From assembly GCA_036873755.1 (NCBI GenBank), contig JAVTVY010037227.1, positions 62,001 through 126,000 on the forward strand: a DNA stretch of 64,000 nucleotides, read 5' to 3'. The position numbers and the translations under genes were made by a program. How positions within the stretch are numbered: the stretch's first letter is position 1; the number at the start of each line of letters is the position of its first letter. Of this stretch, positions 9,050 through 18,002 are shown in pieces. This DNA is from Hanleya hanleyi. Taxonomy: Eukaryota > Mollusca > Polyplacophora > Lepidopleurida > Hanleyidae. The notes beneath the pieces were generated by a model. It was not told the origin of the DNA and ran no database searches. It saw only the letters and a program-made list of their open reading frames with translations.

Positions 9050-10110
9050 ATGAAGCGCTGGGAGAAGGTGTTGGATAACTTATACTACAGTCCCGACAGT
9101 CCGGCGGCCTATAGTGCATTGTCGGCTCTCTTTCGAGCGGCCAAACCCCAGGGGATACAACGTGCCCAAGTCCGAGATCGGTTAAGAAGACAAGACACCT
9201 ATACCTTACATCGATCTGTCCGTCGCCATTTTCTACGGAACCGGGTCATCGTGGGAGGAATAGATGCCCAGTGGCAAGCGGATTTGGTGGATATGAGCGC
9301 CTTTGCCAAACACAACGATGAGAATCGGTATATCTTGACGTGCATCGATATCCTATCCAAGTATGCGTGGGTGGTACCCATCCGGACGAAAACGGGGGCA
9401 AATCTCATAGCGGCGTTCAAAGACATCTTCAAGACCGGGCGCAAACCTTTATATTTGCAAACCGACGAAGGCACGGAATTCCTCAACAGACCGTTCCAAG
9501 CCTTTCTCAAGAAACAGAAGGTTTCGTACAACGAGACCAAGGCTTCCGTGGTGGAAAGGTTCAACAGGACATTCAAAGGCCGCATGTATAAATATTTCAC
9601 CTATAAGAATACAAGGCGGTACATCGATGTTCTCCCGAAACTGGTGAGGGTTACAATCGAGCCTATCATCGGAGTATAGAGAGAGCCCCCATTACCGTGA
9701 CCCAACGCAATGAAGCCCAAGTCCGGCGTGTCTTGTACCCCAGGCCATCGCAGCGAACGACGAAGGCGGTGTACAAGGTCGGGGACCCTGTACGGATCAG
9801 TAAAGTCAAGGGCAAGTTCGAGAAAAGTTACTTGCCCAACTGGAGCGATGAGCACTTCCTGATTAAACGGCGCCTACCCCGACAGCGGCGAGTCTATGAA
9901 CTGGAAGATCTCCAAGGGGAAACGTTGCTGGGGACGTTTTACGAGACGGAATTACAGCCTGTTGTAAAAACACAGCAAGACTACTACACGGTGGAGCAGA
10001 TTTTGAAAACGGAACGTCGACGTGGCAAACTGTTTCATTTCGTGAAATGGCAAGGTTGGCCCAGTTCCTTCAATTCCTGGGTCGCTGCCAACCAGGTGAA
10101 ACGACTATAA
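9050..10110 (+). pseudogene. Integrase with chromodomain, frameshifted
   Basis: Polinton integrase of the retroviral rve type, which would insert the element with 6-bp target duplication. In the first frame the catalytic acidic residues are D78 (QWQAD), D139 (YLQTDEG) and E169 (SVVERFN). A C-terminal chromodomain (YYTVEQILKTE ... FVKWQGW) ends at 10,110. Two defects are visible. A one-base loss near 9,651 shifts the frame between catalytic core and C-terminus. About 12 bases present in element 3 between the second D and the E are missing, leaving only 29 residues between them. The N-terminal 60 residues may bind DNA. I judge this copy inactive. Confidence 0.88.
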
Positions 10111-10112
10111 AG
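10106..10112 (+). promoter_or_regulatory. TATA box, membrane protein gene
   Basis: CGACTATAAAG includes the integrase stop codon TAA and lies 49 nt before the start at 10,161. It is conserved at 24,794 and 51,645. Confidence 0.55.
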
Positions 10113-10160
10113 CGAGACACCACTGCCGTCCTCCTTCATTCCACGTCCGATCACAGTGCT

Positions 10161-10745
10161 ATGGACAAACAACAGCTGCCTCTGAACACAGCGTCTCCCA
10201 AAACGCGCAAAGCACAAGTGGGCTTTGGGGTGCTATTGCTAACCCTGCTGAGTGTGTTGTACGGAGGTGTGTTTTACGACGTAGCCTATGTCAGCACGTT
10301 ACTTAACCAACTGAGAACACGAGCCACCAGTGAAACCGGTCTACAGAGAGCACCAGTCGTATCGAGCCCAGTCATCACCACCACACCCCCTGTACAAGCC
10401 ACAACGAGCTCCACACCATGCTCTACACCTACACCAAGTACGCCCACTACGTCTGAACACCCACCGGATTTCATCCCTCACAGTGAACCGACAACGACGA
10501 CCCACGTTGTACCCACCCCCATCATCATCCCTCGCAGTGAACAGACAACGACGACCGACGTTGTACCCACCACCACTCCAGTTCACTCGTACCAAATTTA
10601 CAAGAGCGGGTTACCACGACAACGAATACACCTCGAACCATGGACCCTGGGTGGCAGCATCCCTTCACTTGCGTCATCGCAGGACCGACGGGTTCCGGCA
10701 AAACGCACTTCGTCAGGAAGCTCCTTCCACACGCCGACAGCATGA
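10161..10745 (+). CDS. Ser/Thr/Pro-rich single-pass membrane protein
   Basis: A 194-residue protein with a short basic N-terminus, one hydrophobic segment at about residues 19-40 (VGFGVLLLTLLSVLYGGVFY), a short helix with LLNQLRT, then a long Thr/Ser/Pro-rich stretch (repeats of TTTTDVVPT) that looks like a mucin-type, O-glycosylated stalk. This suggests a type II surface protein. A role as spike or receptor-binding stalk is inference. The last 35 codons overlap the start of the ATPase gene in another frame. I placed the start at MDKQQLPL because it follows a TATA box and is conserved in all copies. Confidence 0.7.
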   Translation: MDKQQLPLNTASPKTRKAQVGFGVLLLTLLSVLYGGVFYDVAYVSTLLNQLRTRATSETGLQRAPVVSSPVITTTPPVQATTSSTPCSTPTPSTPTTSEHPPDFIPHSEPTTTTHVVPTPIIIPRSEQTTTTDVVPTTTPVHSYQIYKSGLPRQRIHLEPWTLGGSIPSLASSQDRRVPAKRTSSGSSFHTPTA

Positions 10746-11248
10746 TCACCCCACCCATTGCTCGAGTCGTGTGGTGTTACGGAGAATGGCAGGAAGCGTA
10801 TGCAGCAATGCCCCATATCACGTTCGTGGAAGGCCTACCCAACCTGGCCGATTTGGAACCCGACACCTTGGTGGTTCTGGATGATCTCATGGCGGAGACG
10901 GATGCACGGGTCACCCAACTCTTTACCAAAGGCAGCCATCATCGACGGCTCAGCATCATCTACATTGTGCAGAAGCTGTTCAGTAAAAACAAAAAACATC
11001 GGAACATCAGCTTAAATGCCCACTACCTGGTGGTCTTCAAAAACCCGAGAGATAACACTCAACTGCTGCACCTGGCCAGACAGATGTATCCCGGCCGCAC
11101 ACCGTTTGCGTTGGAAGCCTTCAAAGATGCCACAACCCCTCAGCACGGGTATATGCTCTTCGACCTCAAGCAAGCCACCCCCGACCACCTTCGACTACGG
11201 ACCGGCATCTTTCCCGGAGAGGCCCACCACGTGTACATGCAAAAATAA
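10640..11248 (+). CDS. Genome-packaging ATPase (FtsK/HerA type)
   Basis: A 202-residue P-loop ATPase of the A32-like family that pumps DNA into capsids in Polintons and related viruses. Walker A is GPTGSGKT at residues 15-22 and Walker B is TLVVLDDLM with D81-D82. The sensor-like region IIYIVQKLFSKNK and the C-terminal LFDLKQATPDHLRLRTGIFP are as expected, and the length is normal for the family. It overlaps the upstream membrane protein by 106 nt. The frame is intact and the catalytic residues are present. Confidence 0.93.
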   Translation: MDPGWQHPFTCVIAGPTGSGKTHFVRKLLPHADSMITPPIARVVWCYGEWQEAYAAMPHITFVEGLPNLADLEPDTLVVLDDLMAETDARVTQLFTKGSHHRRLSIIYIVQKLFSKNKKHRNISLNAHYLVVFKNPRDNTQLLHLARQMYPGRTPFALEAFKDATTPQHGYMLFDLKQATPDHLRLRTGIFPGEAHHVYMQK

Positions 11249-11251
11249 TGT

Positions 11252-11313
11252 AAACACACCCACAGTGGCTCCCCCAGCTGGGGTCTGTGTGTTTGATGAT
11301 GGGGAATAATAAA
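11252..11313 (+). promoter_or_regulatory. ATPase transcript 3' stem-loop and poly(A) signal
   Basis: AAACACAC (11,252) and GTGTGTTT (11,287) can pair around GGCTCCCCCAGC (11,267-11,278). AATAAA follows at 11,308. The same layout is at 25,931-25,990 and 52,802-52,860. It is probably a transcript end, splitting the cassette into an early and a late block. Confidence 0.55.
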
Positions 11314-11399
11314 AAGAATGAATACCACAGCAGGGTTGACTTTGTCTCTGAGGTAGATAAAAAGAGCAGCGTTGTGGGTTCTGGCATTAGTTGTACAGG

Positions 11400-11741
11400 A
11401 TGTCTGCGCGAGTACGGAAGCACGCTCCCACGCTCCGTGTATTGAAGACGGCCCCACCCGAGTTGGTCCGAACCATTGTACGCGGTGCGGACCCTGACCT
11501 TGTACGCTGTCTGTGCGAGATCGGGTACAACCTGTTAAAAGGCAACGTACCACTGACTCCGGCTCAGAAGACCAAGTTGGCCAAGCATAAGACAGGTCTC
11601 CGAACCTTAGTCCAGAAGCGGGTCCCTCAAACACAAAAGAAAAAGGTGTTACAGAAAGGCGGCTTTCTCGGGGCCATCTTAGCACCGTTGGCCGCTTCTG
11701 TGTTGGGTCCAGTATTGGGTGGACTCTTCGGCCGACAATGA
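11400..11741 (+). CDS. Small basic protein with hydrophobic C-terminal tail
   Basis: A 113-residue protein conserved in all three elements. It has a basic N-terminus, a helical middle (LCEIGYNLLKGNVPLTPAQK), then a very basic linker (QKRVPQTQKKKVLQKG) and a Gly/Leu/Ala hydrophobic end (FLGAILAPLAASVLGPVLGG). Proteins of this type recur in Polintons near the capsid genes. A virion core or membrane-disrupting role is plausible but unproven. The upstream AGATAAAAAG may be a weak TATA box. The start MSARVRK is shared. Its stop overlaps the next gene region. Confidence 0.8.
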   Translation: MSARVRKHAPTLRVLKTAPPELVRTIVRGADPDLVRCLCEIGYNLLKGNVPLTPAQKTKLAKHKTGLRTLVQKRVPQTQKKKVLQKGGFLGAILAPLAASVLGPVLGGLFGRQ

Positions 11742-11754
11742 ACCACACGAAAAA

Positions 11755-12597
11755 ATGGTCCTCGTCGAACCACGGTTCCTGCAAAACCTCCAATCACCCT
11801 ACCCTGTCCCACCTACGGTGAAGACCATAAACATCCTCGATGGAGAGATGCAACAGATCTTACAGAGACCGGGGTTAAGCGACAGTGAGAAAGTACAACG
11901 GTACAATGAGACGCTTCAACGGTACATGACGTTCATGGACCAATACAAAACTCGCTCTACCCCAGCAACAGCACCACCACCACCACCACCACCACCACCA
12001 CGTGACAGACCGCCGACCTCAGCACCGTTCCAACAGCCGCCATTACCAGGGGTAGCCCCCACAGCCCCACAGTGGGTGGAAGACGAAGTGCTGAAGAGTG
12101 TACCTGCCTCGTTCAAGAAACAAGCTGGCCTGGTATTACAACGGATGAAACAGAATCCTAACATGACTTGGAATGATAAAGGCGAACTCCTGGTACAGAA
12201 TCAGGTGGTCCCGGGGACCCACATGACGGATTTAGTGAATGATCTGATGCGTCAACGCAGGTCGTACACGGATCCTGGAGGATGGGAGGTCTTCGCTCAA
12301 GGCTTGAAAGACATGCATGTACCACAGGAATTGGTGGGGAACCCCCACCGCTGGGCCTTTATGCAGCGTGACTCACCGACTCGTGCACCACGACTCTCAC
12401 CACAACCTTGGGAAGCCGACTGGGAACCGGAGTCACCCCCCAAAACTCCACCACCACAACGGGCACCTTCTTTTCAGACCTTTAAAAAACCACCCTCGAT
12501 CAGGACACCCCACATCTCCAGAGCCGTGACACGTAGCAAGTCAACGCGACGAACACGACGCCGGACGCAACCGCCCAAGGCCTGGAACACCTATTAA
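11755..12597 (+). CDS. Proline-rich virion-associated protein, unknown role
   Basis: A 280-residue protein. The N-terminal helix region (residues 1-65) is followed by a proline run encoded by a CCA repeat, then a conserved domain with SVPASFKKQAGLVLQRMK, TWNDKGELLVQN and GTHMTDLVNDLMRQRR, and an Arg/Pro-rich C-terminus (TRSKSTRRTRRRTQ) that could bind DNA. I know the central domain from Polinton-type elements but not its function. Position between ATPase and penton points to a structural or assembly role. I placed the start at MVLVEPRFL; an upstream ATG at 11,740 is out of frame here but in frame in element 2. Confidence 0.75.
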   Translation: MVLVEPRFLQNLQSPYPVPPTVKTINILDGEMQQILQRPGLSDSEKVQRYNETLQRYMTFMDQYKTRSTPATAPPPPPPPPPRDRPPTSAPFQQPPLPGVAPTAPQWVEDEVLKSVPASFKKQAGLVLQRMKQNPNMTWNDKGELLVQNQVVPGTHMTDLVNDLMRQRRSYTDPGGWEVFAQGLKDMHVPQELVGNPHRWAFMQRDSPTRAPRLSPQPWEADWEPESPPKTPPPQRAPSFQTFKKPPSIRTPHISRAVTRSKSTRRTRRRTQPPKAWNTY

Positions 12598-12630
12598 AAC
12601 CAACAGCAGCAGCAGGACAGCTCAGTCGCC

Positions 12631-13395
12631 ATGTTTTACCTGACCCTACCCAGTAACAGTTCGCTGGATGTGTTTCCTGACAACACCGTGGCCAAGTACG
12701 TCACCCAGTTACCGCAACCGTTACATTTACCTGGCCGGTGGGAATGCGGCCTCGTGGATATCCAATACCCTTACTCGTGGTACAACGTGCGAGCCAATGA
12801 AGTGTGGTACTGCCCGACTCACCCTGCCCGAAGGCCAATACGATACCCCCAAAGAGTTCATGGGTGGGCTGTCAAGACTGTTGCATTATAAGGCGCTACG
12901 GGGGGTGACGAATACTTCAAACCCATCAAAGCCTATCCCTTCAAGAATCACGTGGACTTCGATTACAACGCACACAACGACAAGGCAGAGCTTATCGTCA
13001 CCGGCAAGGCGAGTGTCGTACTGAGTCCTATCCTACAGCAAATGCTGGGTTTCGATCTAAAGACGTTCGCTGGTCCCACCGAACACCATGGCGAGATGCC
13101 GATGGATATGAAGTCGGGTATGTACGGACTCTACGTCTAGTCGGACGTGGTGGACAACCACATCGTGGGCGATATCAACACACCTCTGTTACGGGTGGTC
13201 CCCATTAAAAAGGCTTATGGAGGTCAAGTCACCCACAGTTTCACCCACATGCTCTACTTCCCCGTACGACAAACTGACATCAACACGATCACGGTGGATA
13301 TAAGAGATGACACGGGACGACCGGTGGCATTCGAACGAGGAAAAGTGGTGCTGACACTTCATTTTCGACAAGCACGTGCTCCCCACTTTGCATAA
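12631..13395 (+). pseudogene. Penton-like minor capsid protein, broken
   Basis: Homologue of the Polinton minor capsid protein (single jelly-roll, forms capsid vertices). The N-terminus MFYLTLPSNSSLDVFPDNT and the motif GRWECGLVDIQYP are intact. A deletion near 12,811 relative to element 3 and further frame changes break the middle, and a stop codon (TAG, 13,138-13,140) interrupts the end where the other copies have TAC. The C-terminal piece LRVVPIKKAYG to 13,395 remains open. The stop overlaps the next start as TAATG, so the two genes were translationally adjacent. This copy is inactive. Confidence 0.85.
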
Positions 13396-13802
13396 TGAAA
13401 GTACCTTACGAGTGCGATGCACGCAGCTATGCCGACTATTATGCCCAACAGGCCGGGGGTGGCTTTCCGGTCTTTAGCGGTGCACGCATGCAACGAGGAC
13501 ATGGACTGGGGAACATACTCGGCAGCATCGTCAAAACGTTCCTGCCCTTGGTGACGCGTGGGGTGAAAGCAATCGGCAAACAAGCGGTACGCAGTGGACT
13601 GCAAGTGGCCGGTGATGTCTTGGGGGGTACGGCACCCAAAGAATCCTTGAAACGGCGGGCCAAAGAAGCGGGAGGCGTCTTGGTGGCCAAAGCACAACGC
13701 ACCGTAGGGAATAAAAGAGCTGCCCCACCGAGACCACGCACCAGTCGACGACCGACCCAGCGACGACGCACATCGAAGAAGACAAAGGATATCTTTTCTT
13801 AA
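13395..13802 (+). CDS. Basic pVI/pX-like virion protein
   Basis: A 135-residue protein. The N-terminus is MKVPYECDARSYADYYAQQA, then a Gly-rich amphipathic segment (GHGLGNILGSIVKTFLPLV) followed by helices with GVKAIGKQAVRSGLQVAGDV and a strongly basic C-terminus (RPRTSRRPTQRRRTSKK). The layout recalls adenovirus cement/core proteins such as pVI, with an amphipathic membrane-active helix and basic tail, and such proteins are common between penton and major capsid genes in Polintons. Homology to pVI is suggested, not shown. The frame is intact only in this copy. Confidence 0.78.
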   Translation: MKVPYECDARSYADYYAQQAGGGFPVFSGARMQRGHGLGNILGSIVKTFLPLVTRGVKAIGKQAVRSGLQVAGDVLGGTAPKESLKRRAKEAGGVLVAKAQRTVGNKRAAPPRPRTSRRPTQRRRTSKKTKDIFS

Positions 13803-13805
13803 AAC

Positions 13806-15113
13806 ATGTCCTTGATCCACGCCGAGTCCTGCCCCTCCACCAACAGTGAATTTGATTTGTGGACCGTGCCGCCCACACAGACCACTGTCGAACAAGGATT
13901 ATGGGTGGAGCATCTCCCGCTCTCCAGCATCAACGAAACCGGACCCATCGAGTTCACCATCAGTAATGCGGATACGGCCTATGTGGATTTAGCCCATACC
14001 TACTTGTATGTGAAAGCCAAGGTGGTCAATGGAGCTGGCACCAGAATCGTTGACCAAGGAACGGTGGGCCCGACGAATCTCTGGCTGCAGTCGATGTTTC
14101 AACAGGTGGATATTTTTCTCAGCGACAAACTCATCAGTGACTCCACCAACACGTACCCCTATCGAGCCTACATCGAGACACTGTTGTCGTATGGCCGAGA
14201 GGATAAAAAATCTCAGCTGACAACCGCTTTATTCTACAAGGACACGCCCGAGCACATGGACACGGTGGACAATGGGGGATATAACAAACGGAAGGCTTTC
14301 ACTGCGAACAGTGCCTCGGTGGATATGATGGGTCGACTGCACGCAGACATGTTCATGCAAGACCGGTACCTCTTGAACAAGATCCCCATCAAAATCCGAC
14401 TGATACGGGCGCCTCCGACCTTCGCCTTGATGGCCACTAACGTAGAGGGGCATGCAGCGGACTATAAGATTGTCATCCAAGACGCAGTCCTGTATGTCCG
14501 AAAAGTGAAACCGAATCCAGCCGTTCAATTGGGACACATGAAAGCCTTGGAAACAAAACCAGCCCAGTACCCTATCCGACGTGTACAAACCAAAGTGTTC
14601 TCTGTGCCTGCTGGAAATATGGGCGCCAGCAAAGAAAACCTGTTCCTGGGGGAACTACCCAAGCGATTGATCCTGGCCTGTGTGGAAAATACCAGTTTCA
14701 GCGGAGCCTACCCAGAGAATCCGTTTGACTTTCAACATTTCGGCATCAATTTTGTGGCCCTGCATGTGGATGGACAACAGGTGCCAGCCACGGCCTTAAC
14801 ACCGAACTTTGGGCGGAGGAATTTCATTCGAGCCTATCAGAGCGTTTACAGCCACCGGTCAAATCAACCAGGACGAAGGGAATATGATCAGTCGGGAGGA
14901 CTACGCGAACGGATACACGTTGTTCTGTTTCGATCTGACCCCACCTTAGAGAACGACCATCAGCTGGCCCTGGCCAAGCAAGGCAACTTACGGTTGGAAA
15001 TCCACTTTGCACGAGCCCTGGCGACCACCGTCAATGTGATCTGCTACGCCGAGTTTGACAACATCATTCAAGTGGACAAGGCGCGCAACGTCCTGTGTGA
15101 CTTCTCCATCTAA
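13806..15113 (+). pseudogene. Major capsid protein with a frameshifted patch
   Basis: Double jelly-roll-type major capsid protein of Polintons, related to the widespread animal-genome protein annotated F54H12.2-like. It starts MSLIHAESCPSTNSEFDLWT and contains WVEHLPLSSINETGPIEF and NLWLQSMFQQVDIF as in the other copies. The 435-residue frame is open, but compared with element 2 two bases are missing near 14,844 and one near 14,941. About 33 residues in between are therefore read in the wrong frame before the original frame resumes. Such a patch would probably disrupt the second jelly roll. Confidence 0.88.
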
Positions 15114-15114
15114 C

Positions 15115-15588
15115 ATGGATACAGACCAGATAACCACCGTGCTGGAGAATGACCCAGAGACACGTATGGTCTTTCAAGGGGTGTTCGGCCGAGATGTGTT
15201 TCCATTAGACCGTATGTATCCTGCTGCTTACGTTCTTAACACGGACCCGATGGATCGGCCCGGTGAGCACTGGGTGGCCGTGTACTTGACAGAACAGCAG
15301 GGCGAATACTTTGACCCGTACGGCCTGCCACCCCTCCATCCCGATTTAACAGACTTCATGGATCAAGGCACAGAGACGTGGTGTTGGAACAGTCAAACGT
15401 TGGAAAGCCTGACCAGTGGCGTGTGCGGACAATGTTGCTTGTTTTACCTGTACCATCGATGCCGGGGAAGACCCTTATCTACCATCGTACATATGTTTGA
15501 CGAGTACCCCAAGGCCGAGGACCGCGATGTACTCGTCTATGACTGGGCCGCCTATCATTTCAATGTACAAGCCCCGTTCTGGGCTTAA
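15115..15588 (+). CDS. Adenain-type cysteine protease
   Basis: A 157-residue maturation protease of the adenovirus protease (C5/Ulp1-like) family, which cleaves capsid precursors. The catalytic set is His52 (GEHWVAVY), Asp67 (EYFDPYG) and Cys104 (GVCGQCC). The oxyanion glutamine expected seven residues before the cysteine is Glu97 here but Gln in elements 2 and 3, so this copy may be impaired although its frame is open. It starts one base after the capsid stop, and a longer upstream start would overlap the capsid gene. The last codons lie in a stem-loop repeated downstream. Confidence 0.9.
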   Translation: MDTDQITTVLENDPETRMVFQGVFGRDVFPLDRMYPAAYVLNTDPMDRPGEHWVAVYLTEQQGEYFDPYGLPPLHPDLTDFMDQGTETWCWNSQTLESLTSGVCGQCCLFYLYHRCRGRPLSTIVHMFDEYPKAEDRDVLVYDWAAYHFNVQAPFWA

Positions 15589-15765
15589 GTTCTTTCAATG
15601 TACACACGCTCGCTGTTCTGGGCTTAAGTTTACAAGCCCCTTGTTCTGGGCTTCAATGTGCAAGCCCCTTGTTCTGGGCTTCAGTTCTTTCAATGTACAA
15701 GCCCCTTGTTCTGGGCTTCAGTTTTCACGTGGTTGTTCTCACGTTGTTGTTGTTCACTGAATAAA
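15566..15765 (+). promoter_or_regulatory. Tandem stem-loops and poly(A) signal after protease
   Basis: AAGCCC...TTCTGGGCTT can fold into a 6-bp stem. The first copy encodes the end of the protease (QAPFWA and stop). Three clear copies and one decayed copy follow, separated by TTTCAATGTAC-type spacers. AATAAA is at 15,760-15,765. The arrangement is conserved in the other elements and is probably the late transcript end. Confidence 0.6.
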
Positions 15766-16221
15766 AAAAATGAGATCTCACCAAAAAACCCTGTCTTGTG
15801 TGTTTTATTCATAATGCATAAATGCCCAATGTGGAGATTCAGTCAAACTGAAATCAGTGGTGTAGGATGGGGCCAAAATGTAACCCATCAATGTTAGAAT
15901 GCAAGAGCACTATAGTAAAAATAGAGAGCCAATGAAATCAGCCTACAGACCAAGTACGTGTTTTTTGGTCCAGGTTTGGAGCGGGCATTTCATTGAGGTA
16001 CGTGTATACGGTGAGTGAAGAGACTCGTCCAACACGTATAGTTTATGACTATAAGTTCTATGAGCATAATGCATGAAACTGGCTTTGAACACCGTATTAG
16101 CCAATCAGTGACCTAGAATGGAGCCAAAGCTAACCCATTCATGTCCAGAAAACATTACCCGGGTGTACAAGAACCCAGATGTAGGCGCGGACGTCAGCGA
16201 AAGCACACCGTGAGTACCCCA
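15766..16221. other. Non-coding link to right TIR
   Basis: No gene. The segment from about 16,070 (GCATGAAACTGGCTTTGAAC) to 16,180 is conserved near the right ends of elements 2 (30,420) and 3 (57,358). Confidence 0.6.
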
Positions 16222-16302
16222 ATTGGATTGGCTGTTTGTTCGACCGCTGATTGGTTCTTTTTCTCGACCGCTGATTGGCTCTTTTTCTCGACCGCTGATT
16301 GG
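16222..16302 (+). promoter_or_regulatory. Array of inverted CCAAT boxes
   Basis: ATTGG at 16,222, 16,227, 16,250, 16,274 and 16,298, the last four spaced 23-24 bp in repeats of CTCGACCGCTGATTGG. CCAAT is the NF-Y core. The same set occurs in both TIRs of elements 2 and 3, but element 1 has it only on the right. Confidence 0.6.
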
Positions 16303-16401
16303 TCCAAATGGAACTGCCCATCTTTCCCAGGTTCATCTAGAATTCCCTTTTTGGGGTTCAAGCTCTGACTATAGCGATGCCGCAACATTGTCTCATTGGA
16401 C

Positions 16402-18002
16402 ATTGGACCGTCAGACCTGGAGGTGACCCTTTGACCTTTTGAGCGACGCGCGCGCGCGCACTGCCGGGGATGACGCGCGCGCTGCGGCCGGAGAACCCGC
16501 GCGCGCGCTGCGGGGCGCCGGGGCGGGGGCGGGAAAACACCCCGGAGGGTTGAACGTTGGAACTCTTCTGCGTTTGGAGGTAGTTTTAGTGAAAAACCGG
16601 AAGTGACGTCTGTGCGCAGACCCACCAAACCACGTCCGAAGGTGAACGCCATTGTGGGGAAAAAAACAAACCCCCCAGTACATCAACACACACAAACAAG
16701 TCTAGACATGTACCCAAAGTCACGCCCCATTCACCCCAACCGGAAGTGACGTCACAACCCCCACGTGACCTGCGCAGCAGAATGGATACGACACCCTAGT
16801 GTAACCCCCTCACCTAGGCTTCACATGGATACCTCACTCGATCCCATTGGACCAGTAGTAACTCCCCTACATGCCAACACGGCTATTTTCATACCCTTGG
16901 GCCACTGCGCATGCGCAGAATGGTGACAACGCCCAAGCCGCTAGTCCAGTCAGATGCCCCTTCACCTAAGCTTCACATTGATACCTCACTCGACCCCATT
17001 GGACCAGTAGTAACTCCCCTAGCTCTGAAAATGGCTATTTCCATACCCTTGGGCCACCGCGCATGCGCAGAATGGTGACAACGCACGAGCCCCTAGTCCA
17101 GTCAGATGCCCCCTCACATAGGCTTCACTTTGATACCTCATACGACCCCATTGGACCATGAGTAACTCCCCTAGCTCCAACACGGCTATTTCCATACCCT
17201 TGGGCCACCGCGCATGCGCAGAATGACGCTAGTTCAACCCCACACCCAGCCCATCAGATGCCCCCTCACATAGGCTTCACATTGATACCTCACTCGACCC
17301 ACTGGACCAGTAGTAACTCCCCTAGCTCCAACACGGCTATTTCCATACCCTTGGGCCACACGAGTTGTCTCCCTTGCGTCAGTGTGTGCAGATGGCGCTA
17401 TGGTTAGGATCGACGCCGTGATGTGGAAAGGGCGTCCCCACACCATCCTGGAGCCGCCATTTTGTTTGTTGATTTTCTGCGGAGATACACGGGACAATAA
17501 ACGCTCGACCCTAGGGTGGTACAGATGCTAGACTGATACTATTAACATGGTACAACACCTATAGATTATGTTTATTATTATTATATGGCTTAGAGGTTTT
17601 TTTGAGGGTAATGTGAGGGTTTTTTCTCCCCGTGACCTCCCCACCGCCTCGTTTGCTCCCTTGCGCCGCCATTTTGACCACCCCACCCCACAGCCGCCAT
17701 TTTGACCACCCCACCCCACAGCCGCCATTTTGACCACCCCACCCCACAGCCGCCATTTTGACCACCCCACCCCACAGCCGCCATTTTGACCACCCCACCC
17801 CACAGCCGCCATTTTGACCACCCCACCCCACAGCCGCCATTTTGACCACCCCACCCCACAGCCGCCATTTTGACCACCCCACCCCACATTCCGCCATTTT
17901 GACCACCCCACCCCACAGTCCGCCATTTTGACCACCCTACCCCACAGCCGCCATTTTGATCACCCCACCCCACAGCCGCCATTTTGACCACCCCACCCCA
18001 CA
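16402..18002 (-). repeat. Element 1 right terminal inverted repeat (core)
   Basis: Reverse complement of 4,244-5,875. It has the GCGCGC block at about 16,445-16,510, CGGAAGTGACGTCA at 16,741, three GCGCATGCGCAGAATG units at about 16,909, 17,056 and 17,208, and the YY1-like minisatellite at the outer end. It has fewer 150-bp units than the left side, so the copies have drifted in repeat number. Confidence 0.85.
17664..18002 (-). repeat. YY1-motif minisatellite, right TIR
   Basis: Twelve units of about 28 bp, core GCCGCCATTTTGACCACC, with CCACCCCACA linkers. It is a regular expansion of the complement of AAAATGGCGGC. Long open frames across it are artefacts of the repeat. Confidence 0.9.

Noticed and set aside
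9340..9591. Other-frame readings within the integrase and capsid genes
   Set aside because: Shadows of the real coding frames with no conservation of their own between elements.
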